The position numbers were made by a program, and so were the translations under genes. A DNA stretch of 21,942 nt from a virus, in IMG/VR virus record IMGVR_UViG_3300020131_000011, positions 1 to 21,942 of that record; one strand, written 5' to 3'. The notes under the pieces were generated by a model, which had not been told where the DNA came from, did no database searches, and saw only the letters and a list, made by a program, of their open reading frames with translations. Below, piece by piece: positions 6,804 to 14,301 of the stretch. Position 1 is the first letter of the stretch, and every line of letters begins with the position of its first letter.

Positions 6804-8732
6804 TTAATCACTTTCCACTGCGTCATAAAAGTAGGCCAGCAACAAGGGCTCAAGAGCTGCTCGGGCTGGGGCTTGCTTTGTTATCACGTAACCTAGAACT
6901 TCTTCCGTCATATCTGCCACGTCTATCTCAGGGGCTTCCAATCCTGCCCGTTCGCTTATGTCCGTTACTATGTCCATCAACAAAGCGGAAGTGGGTTGGA
7001 TGCGGGGAAGCAATGGGACACGAACCAATTCCCCGTTATAGCTCAGCCCTCCCAGCAGCCAGGCCCATTCGATATTGCCGTTATCGTACAACGTTAGAGC
7101 AACACTCGTATCATCCGGAGCTGGGGTCGTATATGACTCCTCTAAGCTCCAGTCTGTCACGTCGTACTTCCGGAATGTGTTGCTTGAACCCAGCCACAGG
7201 GAATCACTAAGGCTGGAATAAATCATATAGAAGACATTAGCTGGGGCTGTTAGGACTAGGGTGAGCGTTCCTGCTATCGGGTCGAGTTCATAAACATTTG
7301 GGCTCAAGTCTCGCGCTACATATACCACATCCCTGCGAGTGTCCCATGCCAGCCGCATATTGCCGGAACCAGCTGGCATGGATATATGGTGTACCCTGTT
7401 GTTAGTCTCGTAACTAAATATCTCGATGATGTACTGGCCGCCTAAGTTCTGTCCAGCTAGCACGAGGCGCCATGTGGACACATCTCCGCCCAATACCATT
7501 TCAGTTCCTTGGTAACGGAAGCCGGGCGTCACTTCGATATAATCAAACGAATCTAATTGCGTCTGCATTTCGGAGGTAATGAACTCAAGGAAGTTTCCTT
7601 CCATGCTTGTGATACGAGCATCCCCGAATGCAGCTCCGCAGAACGCCCATGCTGTCATTGTGACAGGGTTGTATATAGTCGCCCCTGAAGCAGCCAAGCC
7701 TCCTGACCAACCCAGGTTGCTGTTACCGAGATACGCTAGGGAATTAGGGTCGTACTTTTCAACAATCATATCATCGGGCCAGTTAACACCAGCATTCCTG
7801 CCCGCTACCCATATCTCATCATAATAATCAACTTCTCCAGTCATCTCGTCGACTTGGTAGCCGTAGACATGGGTCACCGTCCTTGGGTCGGTATCATCGG
7901 ACCGGAGAGCTACCCTATCAATTTCCTGCCCCGTATAAACATCACGGGCGACCAGGAAACCCGGGCCGTTCACGCTTGTGGCATGGGCTGTATAGATGCG
8001 ACCGTTGATGGGTCGTTTATACATTGCATACCCATCAGGGAATGTCTCTCTTGGAGGGTAGCTTTCGGGCCCGCGTACAACCTCGAACGTGAAGTTCGGG
8101 ATGCGGTTGCCGTATGGTGCCACATCCAGTCGCTCGAATACTATGTAGGCTCGACCGCGATAGGCTGGGGTATTGTTTGCCCCTAGATATGACTGGAGGA
8201 GCGGGTCGGGCTGCTGATTAAAGTCGCCCTTATAAACTCGGATACCAGCGCTCACTCCTGTGAAGCCCGTGTTGTTGGGTCGACGGTCATATACTAGCTT
8301 CCCGTCCGCCCATATACGAGCAACACCATCTATCTCGCCTTCGCAGAGCAGGATGGCGCAGTTGGCAAAATACGAATATGTGATATGGCTACTGCTGGAG
8401 CTGCCGCCACCTCCCTTGCCACCTCCGCTGCTTCTAATCCTTTCCACATTACGGACTTCAATCAGCGGGGGCGCCCAGATTACGTTCCCAGCTAAGCGGA
8501 TGGAACCGTACGTGATAGGGATGAACGAGCCGTATGCAGAGCCTTGAACGGACTTGTCAGCCAGGCGCGGACCCTGCTGGTCGGGAAGAGATATCTTCTG
8601 CTGCCCGATACCCAGCATGGACGAAGCAATCGAACCTATGGTCCATCCGATACCAGCCGCGGACATGCCCATAAACGTCCCACCGATTGCCCCACCAATA
8701 CCAGCCCCTATCAGAGGAAGTGCTAGCTGCAT
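6804..8732 (-). CDS. Tail-tip protein, N-terminal half (GTA-gp15/J-like) with propeller-like insertion
   Basis: The 642-residue ORF opens like GTA-gp15 and related tail-tip proteins: a Gly/Ala-rich hydrophobic start (GAGIGGAIGGTFMG), ITYGSIRLAGNVIWAPP (73-89), a Gly/Ser linker (102-115), ALCEG-like ILLCEGEIDGVARIWADGK (127-145) and YRGRAYIVFERLDVAPYGNR (191-210). The scaffold then stops at FTFEVVRGP (215-222) and resumes at LLMDIVTDISERAGLEA (584-600), ending LEPLLLAYFYDAVESD. Between them lie about 355 residues of beta-rich sequence (for example DVVYVARDLSPNVYELDP and DSLWLGSSNTFRKYDV) that read like quinoprotein or YVTN-type propeller blades, in the place where GTA-gp15 carries a TIM barrel. 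The sequence at the stop codon falls in the middle of a domain that continues in the next ORF. Confidence 0.85.
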   Translation of the reverse strand: MQLALPLIGAGIGGAIGGTFMGMSAAGIGWTIGSIASSMLGIGQQKISLPDQQGPRLADKSVQGSAYGSFIPITYGSIRLAGNVIWAPPLIEVRNVERIRSSGGGKGGGGSSSSSHITYSYFANCAILLCEGEIDGVARIWADGKLVYDRRPNNTGFTGVSAGIRVYKGDFNQQPDPLLQSYLGANNTPAYRGRAYIVFERLDVAPYGNRIPNFTFEVVRGPESYPPRETFPDGYAMYKRPINGRIYTAHATSVNGPGFLVARDVYTGQEIDRVALRSDDTDPRTVTHVYGYQVDEMTGEVDYYDEIWVAGRNAGVNWPDDMIVEKYDPNSLAYLGNSNLGWSGGLAASGATIYNPVTMTAWAFCGAAFGDARITSMEGNFLEFITSEMQTQLDSFDYIEVTPGFRYQGTEMVLGGDVSTWRLVLAGQNLGGQYIIEIFSYETNNRVHHISMPAGSGNMRLAWDTRRDVVYVARDLSPNVYELDPIAGTLTLVLTAPANVFYMIYSSLSDSLWLGSSNTFRKYDVTDWSLEESYTTPAPDDTSVALTLYDNGNIEWAWLLGGLSYNGELVRVPLLPRIQPTSALLMDIVTDISERAGLEAPEIDVADMTEEVLGYVITKQAPARAALEPLLLAYFYDAVESD

Positions 8733-9145
8733 AATTCAGTTCCTTTGAAACGATAAGCTTCACGAATGCGCGAACGCCACGTATGGTCTAGAACGTGCTC
8801 GACTACTTTCCCAACGCCCGAATAAGAATGGATTATCCCAACGTCCGTTTTGATTGCTAAGTGCTGGGGCTCTTTATAGAACACCATCCAAAGGACATCA
8901 CCTGGCTGGGCATCGTTAACTTTGATTGGAATCATTTCGCGGTTTAAGACTTCCCGCATCATCTTCGGGTCCGGGTCCCTGCCGTAATTCTTTGCATCGA
9001 AATTGCTGAGCCCCAGTTCGTGAGCCACCCCAACTATCAGACCGACACAATCGACCCCGATACCCTTGAGCCGGCCTTGATGACGAAATTTAGTGCCTAA
9101 GTACTCACGAGCTTTGCTCACCACTTCTAGATTAGTTCGTACCAT
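8723..9145 (-). CDS. NlpC/P60 family tail-associated cell-wall peptidase
   Basis: The 140-residue protein has the NlpC/P60 layout: nucleophile Cys33 in GVDCVGLIVG, the QPGDVL turn (80-85), and the catalytic His95 in QHLAIKT followed by VGIIHSY. The family cleaves peptide cross-bridges of peptidoglycan. In GTA-type tails the equivalent gene (gp14 position) sits between the hub and the tip protein, exactly as here, and is thought to help the tail cross the cell wall during DNA entry. The start lies 14 bases inside the upstream hub gene and its stop lies inside the start of the tip gene, so all three are coupled. Length is normal for the single-domain tail form. Confidence 0.9.
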   Translation of the reverse strand: MVRTNLEVVSKAREYLGTKFRHQGRLKGIGVDCVGLIVGVAHELGLSNFDAKNYGRDPDPKMMREVLNREMIPIKVNDAQPGDVLWMVFYKEPQHLAIKTDVGIIHSYSGVGKVVEHVLDHTWRSRIREAYRFKGTELCS

Positions 9146-9974
9146 ATGACATCACCCTATCTATGCCAGGAACATGGGGCTCGCCCTGAAAGTTGATTGC
9201 ATTAGCGTAACCGACACAAGCTGCGAACGTCTTTGAGCAGCCGCGGACGATAGTATAAGTATCACCTACTTCCAAGTTGTACGGGAACGGGATGACCAGT
9301 TCAATTATGCCCCCTGCTTGGGTCGAAGCTTTAACTTCCATGCTTAGCCCTGCGTTATTCCCGCTTGTCATTGTTACCAAGCCATATTGAAACAGGTTGT
9401 CCGCTTCCGTGCGGGAAGTGTCCGCGAAATTGCGGTTGTCCGTTACGCTTGTGATAGCCCCTGCGAACGTATATGGGGCAAGGTTAACTGTGCAACGATT
9501 GTCACCAAACTGGGCCCGGCATGTAGGCGTGGTCACTTCCCCGATGACATTTGTGTAAGCTTGCATCATGCCACGAAGTTCGGCTGCCACTGCTCCGCGG
9601 TTTAGCTTTATGTTACCCAGAGTTCCTTTGCGCTGATGAAGGCTGCCCTGCGACAAGTCCTCATAATTGACCACGAAGATTTCGATGCCCGCATAGTCCC
9701 AAAGCCCGGCAATGATATCGCCTTCTGTTATGAGGTCGGAGTCTACTAGAGCAATGACTTCCAAGTTATCGACGGACAGGTTGTTCGACGTGGTCACATT
9801 GGAGGGAGTGTATCCGATAGCGGACTCGTATGTTACGCCATCAATTTCCAAGTTGTTAACGTGGTCCGTGAATCCTAGAACAGTCCCGTTATTAAGAGTG
9901 ATTTTCCAGCAAGTGCAAAGCGTTGTGACTTCCTGCTCCAGGTGAGCTTTAAGTGCGGGTGAAATTGTTTTCAT
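9132..9974 (-). CDS. Tail hub protein, DUF2163 / BR0599 type (GTA gp13-like)
   Basis: I chose ATG 9974: it lies one base past the upstream stop and has AGGG six bases before it. A longer frame to 9995 would run into the preceding gene. The 280-residue protein matches the DUF2163 plan: N-terminal MKTISPALKAHLEQEVTTLCTCW, a central YEDLSQGSLHQRKGTLGNIK, and the C-terminal signature TFAACVGYANAINFQGEPHVPG. Four cysteines (C152 and C161 in CRAQFGDNRC, C246 and C253 in CSKTFAAC) are spaced as in tail-tip proteins that hold an iron-sulfur cluster, such as lambda gpL. That is inference from the pattern. The protein forms the hub between Dit-like ring and tip. Confidence 0.88.
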   Translation of the reverse strand: MKTISPALKAHLEQEVTTLCTCWKITLNNGTVLGFTDHVNNLEIDGVTYESAIGYTPSNVTTSNNLSVDNLEVIALVDSDLITEGDIIAGLWDYAGIEIFVVNYEDLSQGSLHQRKGTLGNIKLNRGAVAAELRGMMQAYTNVIGEVTTPTCRAQFGDNRCTVNLAPYTFAGAITSVTDNRNFADTSRTEADNLFQYGLVTMTSGNNAGLSMEVKASTQAGGIIELVIPFPYNLEVGDTYTIVRGCSKTFAACVGYANAINFQGEPHVPGIDRVMSYGTN

Positions 9975-9975
9975 G

Positions 9976-11079
9976 TTATACCCTGATTTCCACAATAGGA
10001 ATCTGTCCCCAGCCTTGAACGCCGGGTGCGATTACGTCGACGCGAATCTGGTCTGTATCGAAACGGCACGGCACATCGAACTCCCCTGTCCAAGTTAATG
10101 TGTCCCCGTCCGGATAAAGTTCGGCGCTCCCACCTGTTGTCCTAGCAGAGAACGCAGTTGCATCGACTCCGCTTAAATCAAAATAATCCGCGTTGGCATT
10201 AACGACTGCATACGCCAGGTCGTTAATCTGGGTCATGCCGCCAACACCCATGATTCGAACTTTCTGCCCGTTTGTAAAAGTATGCCCAGTTAAGTAGACC
10301 CGAGCTGGGTTCGTTTGCGTGATGCCATACTTGGTTATCGTCCCCCCGCTTGTGTATGCTCCGAACGCACTCGCATCAACATCCAGAGTCACATGGGTTC
10401 CGTCGGGAACGTTTAGGACGTCATAATAATTTCCGTTCAGCTGAATCATGCCGCCCACCGATTCGGTCTTGAGCTTATCCCCAGCGACAAAACCGTGGGC
10501 AACCGAAGTCTCAATGATTGGGTTCCCATCCGAATCCAGTGTAATCCCAATTATAGTCCGCGCGATGTTAGCGTTGATTACTTCCGCTTCGTCTGGAATA
10601 AACGTTACCAGGCCGGAAGTATAATCGATTGTCACATTGCCAGGCGCTGCCCCTTCGGTGACTGGCGCCCCGTTACGATAAACCGTTACAGTCCCCTGAA
10701 CAGGTTTGTTAATAGTACGCTCCTCGGAAAGCACTCCAGTCTCGTACTTCTTAATCATCTGGTATGACGTAAGCAGACCGTCTGCAACCCCATCGCCCAG
10801 AAAGCCTTCCCCATCGCTTACTTGATAATCGCTCCAATCCTTAAACCGGAATCCGTAAGCCCTGCCCTTTACTGACCGGAAGAAGTGTATCAACTCGTAC
10901 AGCTTCTCTTTGGTGCGGGCAGCATGCGAAACGTCGTACGAGGCGCGAGCGACCGCCCAAGTAATGTTCCGTTTTTCATGCCCCGAGTTTACAATGACAA
11001 TGTTGGTCTTGTAGCCAGGCCCCCCTGTGGCACCATAGCTCACGTTTGCAGGGAATCGCGGTGTTTCTAAAAATGTCAT
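9976..11079 (-). CDS. Distal tail (Dit-like) DUF2460 protein with tandem FCCH-like insertion
   Basis: The ends match DUF2460 (TIGR02217; GTA gp12-like): FLETPRFPANVSYGATGGPGY (3-23) and ELIHFFRSVKGRAYGFRFKDWSDY (62-85) at the front, and LTWTGEFDVPCRFDTDQI followed by IPIVEIRV at the end. Ordinary members are near 210 residues, while this one has 367. The extra sequence, about 168-322, sits after GLVTFIPDEAEV, where relatives run straight to the WSGEFDVPVRFDTD strand. It holds two similar units, VAHGFVAGDKLKTESVGGM and TGHTFTNGQKVRIMGVGGM, each followed by a YxVxNxxxxxxxLxxVDAxAFxAxTxGG block. This resembles the FCCH-like domain seen in assorted phage proteins. The first base of the start shares the last base of the tape-measure stop (TAATG). 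Confidence 0.88.
   Translation of the reverse strand: MTFLETPRFPANVSYGATGGPGYKTNIVIVNSGHEKRNITWAVARASYDVSHAARTKEKLYELIHFFRSVKGRAYGFRFKDWSDYQVSDGEGFLGDGVADGLLTSYQMIKKYETGVLSEERTINKPVQGTVTVYRNGAPVTEGAAPGNVTIDYTSGLVTFIPDEAEVINANIARTIIGITLDSDGNPIIETSVAHGFVAGDKLKTESVGGMIQLNGNYYDVLNVPDGTHVTLDVDASAFGAYTSGGTITKYGITQTNPARVYLTGHTFTNGQKVRIMGVGGMTQINDLAYAVVNANADYFDLSGVDATAFSARTTGGSAELYPDGDTLTWTGEFDVPCRFDTDQIRVDVIAPGVQGWGQIPIVEIRV
10114..10560 (-). repeat. Two tandem FCCH-like units inserted in the Dit-like protein
   Basis: Residues about 174-249 and 252-322 of the DUF2460 protein are two diverged copies of one domain. Shared landmarks are H-x-F-x-x-G-x-K, GVGGM-x-Q-x-N, a Tyr-Val strand, the VDA-x-AF element and T-x-GG at the end. 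The copies align at protein level but differ widely in DNA. Such units resemble the ubiquitin-E1 FCCH-type fold reported in phage structural proteins; assignment is by eye. Confidence 0.6.
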
Positions 11080-13091
11080 TATGTGTTCCTCGCCAATGCT
11101 CTGTTAACCGATTGTCCTACTTCAGCGGCTATCTGTGCTTGAGTGCGGCTATCCATAGTCCCAGCGATTGAGAAGTTATTCACAACGCTCACCCCACCAC
11201 CTACCCCAAGCTTGCCGTCTGCCCCTCGCTTCAGTGGAATGATAGCTTCGGGACCTGCTTCGCCCATAACGCCCGTCCTTCCTCCCCCGAACGTGAATGG
11301 GGTTGCCCCATCTACTATCCCACCGGAAGCGAAAGGAATCGGGGCAACACCTGAGGAAGTAAACGCATTACCTTTCGCGTTAAAGAAGCCACTGAAGAAG
11401 TCCATTATTCCGCCCGCTCCACCAGCGTCATTAAACGCCCCCTTTGCAAACTCGAGCAGTTGTGATGCCAGCAGTTCAGACACCATGCGGTCAATCATAT
11501 TTTTAAATGAGTCGCCGAAGTCACCCATCTTGCCCTGCATTGCATCGAAGAAGAATGTGCCCATTGCGTCCTGCATGTTGGCAGCCGCTTCTTCCCAGAA
11601 CTCGGTCACTTTGTCCGCGGTCTCCTCGTGGGAACGTCCCAGTCTTGCGTTGACTGCTTCAGTGTACTGTTCGAGGTTGATTGTTCCTTTCAGATACGCG
11701 TCAGCTAACAGCTTCATATCCTCACGGGCTTTCTCGAGCCCTGCTGTTGGAGTATCTTCCATTAACTCATGCAAGCGCTTTAGAGGCTTCTCTGCTTCTT
11801 CAGCCATTGCCTTAAAGCGTTCCTGCTTGTCGGTATATTCTTCCAGTATCAGCAGAGCTTCGCGAGCCCGTTCAAGCTGCTCTGGGCTAGCGCCAGCAAT
11901 TTGCAAATCAAAGAGCTTGGCTTCTACATCCGTCATTTCCAGCTTAGCCACTTCTGTTTGGATGTCGCGGATGCTTTTCTCCACATTCTCAAACATCTTC
12001 TTAGCAGCTTTGCCAGTCTCGCCTTCCGCTTTGATAATCGGAGCAGCAATCTTCTTGGCTATGTCCCCGCTCTGCGATTCAATCCTTGCTGCCGGCTCAT
12101 CCCATAATGCGCCTACTGATTTAAACGTCTGGGTGATATCGTCAACAAAGTCGACGGTTCGCTGGGCTGTGATATCGAACGCTGCTTGGAAGTTGCCGGA
12201 GAATAACTGGACGAGGGATGCTGCAAATCCCCCAATCTGATTCCCTACTACTTTGAACACTCCCCCGACCGCTAGAGCAGCGGAAGCGATAAGCTTGATA
12301 CCCGTAACCGCAACCGAAGCAGCTTCAGCCAAAGCAGATGAGCCTTGCGCTGTGTTAAACATTTCGTCGGTCAGGTTGACCAGGGAGGGAAGGAGCTGTT
12401 TGGAAATCTCGTTGAAGATGCCGCGAGATACTGCACCCAGGCGAGTCATGTTGTCGTTAAACACTTCAGCCGCTTTAGCTGCATCCGTGCTAAGAGTAAT
12501 CCCAAGGCGGTCGGCTTCTTCTTGCAAGCCCGCGATACCTTCTTTGCCTTGATTCAGGAACGGGATAAGTTCCGCTCCAGCCTTACCAAACAAGGCCACA
12601 GCCAGAGCAGTCTTTCCAGCACTGTCTTCCATTGCTGCAAAACGCTCAGCAATGTCCAACATGACTTGGTCGCCGGAACGCAACTCGCCGTTCGTAGTCT
12701 TAAAGCTGATACCCAGAGCAGTGAAAGCTTTAAGCGCTTCGCCTGTTCCTTGGGAAGCGTCGCTCATGCCCTTGGACAAGCGCACCAGCGAAGCATTCAA
12801 CGACTCTTGTGCAACCCCAGCCAGGTCAGCTGCATACCCCATGGAGCTCAGCGCTTCGACGCTTACCCCAACTTTCTGAGAAGCCTTTAGCATCTCGTCC
12901 TGCAAGTCGATGGACTGCTTGACGCCAGTAGCTACAGCAGCACCCATCGCCAGGAACGCTCCGCCTACCACCTTCCCGATGTCCGCTGCTTGCTTCTTGA
13001 AGTTGGCGAGAGCCTTCTCCGCCCGTTTGGTATCGGTTTCGAAGGAACCCGTTTTCATCAGCAGGTCGATTATAATACTTCCAGCAGCCAT
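11079..13091 (-). CDS. Tape measure protein
   Basis: The 670-residue protein spans the tail lumen and sets tail length. It opens with DLLMKTGSFETDTKRAEKAL and a hydrophobic GGAFLAMGAAVATGV (43-57), typical of tape measures. It contains a membrane-like stretch at about 262-297, a long helical, charged coiled-coil region (about 350-520) and a Gly-rich C-terminus with GEAGPEAIIPLKRGADGKLGVGG-type sequence and VNNFSIAGTMDSRTQAQIAAEVG, the common ending of proteobacterial phage tape measures. At the usual 0.15 nm per residue the tail would be about 100 nm. AGGAGG precedes the start, which lies two bases after the GT chaperone stop. No lysozyme or peptidase insertion is visible. Confidence 0.93.
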   Translation of the reverse strand: MAAGSIIIDLLMKTGSFETDTKRAEKALANFKKQAADIGKVVGGAFLAMGAAVATGVKQSIDLQDEMLKASQKVGVSVEALSSMGYAADLAGVAQESLNASLVRLSKGMSDASQGTGEALKAFTALGISFKTTNGELRSGDQVMLDIAERFAAMEDSAGKTALAVALFGKAGAELIPFLNQGKEGIAGLQEEADRLGITLSTDAAKAAEVFNDNMTRLGAVSRGIFNEISKQLLPSLVNLTDEMFNTAQGSSALAEAASVAVTGIKLIASAALAVGGVFKVVGNQIGGFAASLVQLFSGNFQAAFDITAQRTVDFVDDITQTFKSVGALWDEPAARIESQSGDIAKKIAAPIIKAEGETGKAAKKMFENVEKSIRDIQTEVAKLEMTDVEAKLFDLQIAGASPEQLERAREALLILEEYTDKQERFKAMAEEAEKPLKRLHELMEDTPTAGLEKAREDMKLLADAYLKGTINLEQYTEAVNARLGRSHEETADKVTEFWEEAAANMQDAMGTFFFDAMQGKMGDFGDSFKNMIDRMVSELLASQLLEFAKGAFNDAGGAGGIMDFFSGFFNAKGNAFTSSGVAPIPFASGGIVDGATPFTFGGGRTGVMGEAGPEAIIPLKRGADGKLGVGGGVSVVNNFSIAGTMDSRTQAQIAAEVGQSVNRALARNT

Positions 13092-13093
13092 CT

Positions 13094-13740
13094 TTATCCT
13101 CCTGGTGGGTGTCCGCCTAGTGTTTCAATGATGCTCATGTCAGTGGAGTCGAACTCTTTGTTACCACCACCTATGGGCTTCTTTAGCCACTCCGCTATCT
13201 TCTCTATCTCTACTCTACCCGTCACAGCAGCCAGCATCGCAGCGGGCCGCTGATGAACGTGGTAATTGTCAAACGGATACAGCTTGTAGAACTCTGTCCA
13301 CATAGTGAACTCTTGCTGGCTCATCGTTTCCTGTAGCTCTTTTACTGTTCTGCCGCCAAGGGCGAGCGCCAGGACGAACCAAAACCACTCTTCGCCCTTG
13401 ACGGCTAGGCTTTTTTTGACTTGCCCGCTGCTAGCCCGTTTAGCTCCATGATGGCTTCGCTAATCTTGTTCATCGCGTCGGGCTTTAGAGTCAAGGCCTT
13501 TTCGACGGTCATTGCAGCAGTTCCATCTGGGTTAACTAAAGAGCGAGCAATAAGTCTGCCCATCGCTTCGACTTGTCTTTCTTCATCACCAGAACGTTCT
13601 GCTAGGGTAAAGCGCCGGAACTCCACTGCTGGCAGCTCCTTAAAATACAACGTATGCTTTTTCCCATCAGACAACTCAACCTGGCGTTCAATTACATCGC
13701 CGCTTGCAAACAGTGAATCAGGAATCGAATTAGGATTCAT
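13094..13740 (-). CDS. Tail assembly chaperone GT, -1 frameshift fusion
   Basis: Ribosomes that slip back one base on A-AAA-AAA (13417 down to 13411) leave the G frame one codon before its stop and continue to TAG-like termination at 13094. Position 13411 is read twice. The product has 110 G residues and 105 T residues, 215 in all. The -1 frame is open from the slip site onward, reading SLAVKGEEWFWFVLALALGG then RTVKELQETMSQQEF, which is the usual T-domain sequence of this family (LGGRTVxELxxxMSxxEFxxWxxFY). The frame directly joins an apparent 76-residue ORF at 13094-13324, so that ORF is part of the fusion and not a separate gene. GT binds the tape measure and recruits tube subunits, then leaves. 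Mechanism known from lambda; efficiency here unknown. Confidence 0.85.
13405..13740 (-). CDS. Tail assembly chaperone G
   Basis: The 111-residue unfused product ends GKSKKA-stop, with the slippery run encoding the two last lysines. It lies between tail tube and tape measure, the fixed place of lambda G-like chaperones, and has the usual small helical make-up: an N-terminal beta part (KHTLYFKELPAVEFRRF) and helices rich in Glu, Arg and Ala. G is made in excess of GT and coats the tape measure during assembly. The ribosome binding site AAAGGA lies in the loop of a short possible stem (TGGG with CCCA, upstream of ATG 13740), which might tune translation; this is speculative. Confidence 0.85.
   Translation of the reverse strand: MNPNSIPDSLFASGDVIERQVELSDGKKHTLYFKELPAVEFRRFTLAERSGDEERQVEAMGRLIARSLVNPDGTAAMTVEKALTLKPDAMNKISEAIMELNGLAAGKSKKA
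13411..13417 (-). promoter_or_regulatory. Slippery sequence A-AAA-AAA for -1 frameshifting
   Basis: Read on the minus strand in the G frame, the codons are TCA AAA AAA GCC TAG. The seven adenines fit the X-XXY-YYZ rule with all positions A, so both tRNA-Lys can re-pair after a one-base backward slip. The following G and the nearby G-frame stop are as in many known tail chaperone sites. No strong downstream hairpin was picked out by eye. Confidence 0.85.
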
Positions 13741-13777
13741 TTTGGGTCCTTTCCCATGTTATTGAAATTAGAACTAC

Positions 13778-14254
13778 TTACGCCTTCCAAGACCAGCTAA
13801 CTACACCGCTCCGCTGAACCACCAGGGTGCCCCGAACGATTTCGTTGGTAGCGATATCGATATTCACATCGGACACATAACCTTGGAACGCTGCGAAAGT
13901 GCGGGTGGTTGGGTACTCGAAATTGTCGCCGTCGGAATTAACGGTTGGGACATCGGCACCATCGGACAAGCCAATCGCCCATTGCAGGTTACGACCATCT
14001 TCCTTCAAGTCGAACAGGATTTGATGGGAGAACTGCACTGGGTCGAAGTTGAACGGAACGTTAACAGCGCCAGGATTACCCAGACCACGAAGGAAGCTGC
14101 GGTCGGTGTCGTCCAAGCAGGTGCTGTCGATTTGGTCAGCTGGGCCGCCCAGACCAGTGATACCAGTAGGGCAGTGAAGCTTCAAGACCGCTGGGATTGC
14201 GGTACTGTAAGAGTCAAGCAAAAATAATGCTGAACCTTGGGTACGAATTGCCAT
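13778..14254 (-). CDS. Major tail protein (tail tube subunit)
   Basis: The 158-residue protein sits immediately upstream of chaperones G/GT and the tape measure, the canonical place for the tube subunit. It starts MAIRTQGSALFLLDS and contains the phrases LKLHCPTGITGLGGPADQIDST and DRSFLRGLGNPG, then beta-rich strands (VNVPFNFDPVQFSHQILFDL) and an ending VQRSGVVSWSW, all typical of short lambda-gpV-like tube proteins. It should assemble as stacked hexamers around the tape measure. A strong AGGAG lies eight bases before ATG 14254. In the 47-base gap before it, TTGTTG and TATTAG with a 17-base spacer form a weak possible extra promoter. Confidence 0.9.
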   Translation of the reverse strand: MAIRTQGSALFLLDSYSTAIPAVLKLHCPTGITGLGGPADQIDSTCLDDTDRSFLRGLGNPGAVNVPFNFDPVQFSHQILFDLKEDGRNLQWAIGLSDGADVPTVNSDGDNFEYPTTRTFAAFQGYVSDVNIDIATNEIVRGTLVVQRSGVVSWSWKA

Positions 14255-14301
14255 AATTATCTCCTAATAAAAAGAACTACAGTTTACAACAAAAAACTCT
14301 G

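Noticed and set aside
11143-12240. 365-residue plus-strand open frame opposite the tape measure gene
   Set aside because: It is Ser/Ala/Pro-rich low-complexity sequence as expected from the antisense of an Ala/Glu/Lys-rich helical gene, and has no family motif or convincing ribosome binding site.
13094-13324. Separate 76-residue gene starting at ATG 13324
   Set aside because: The frame stays open back to the slippery run at 13411-13417 and the upstream residues carry family signature, so it is the T part of a frameshift fusion.
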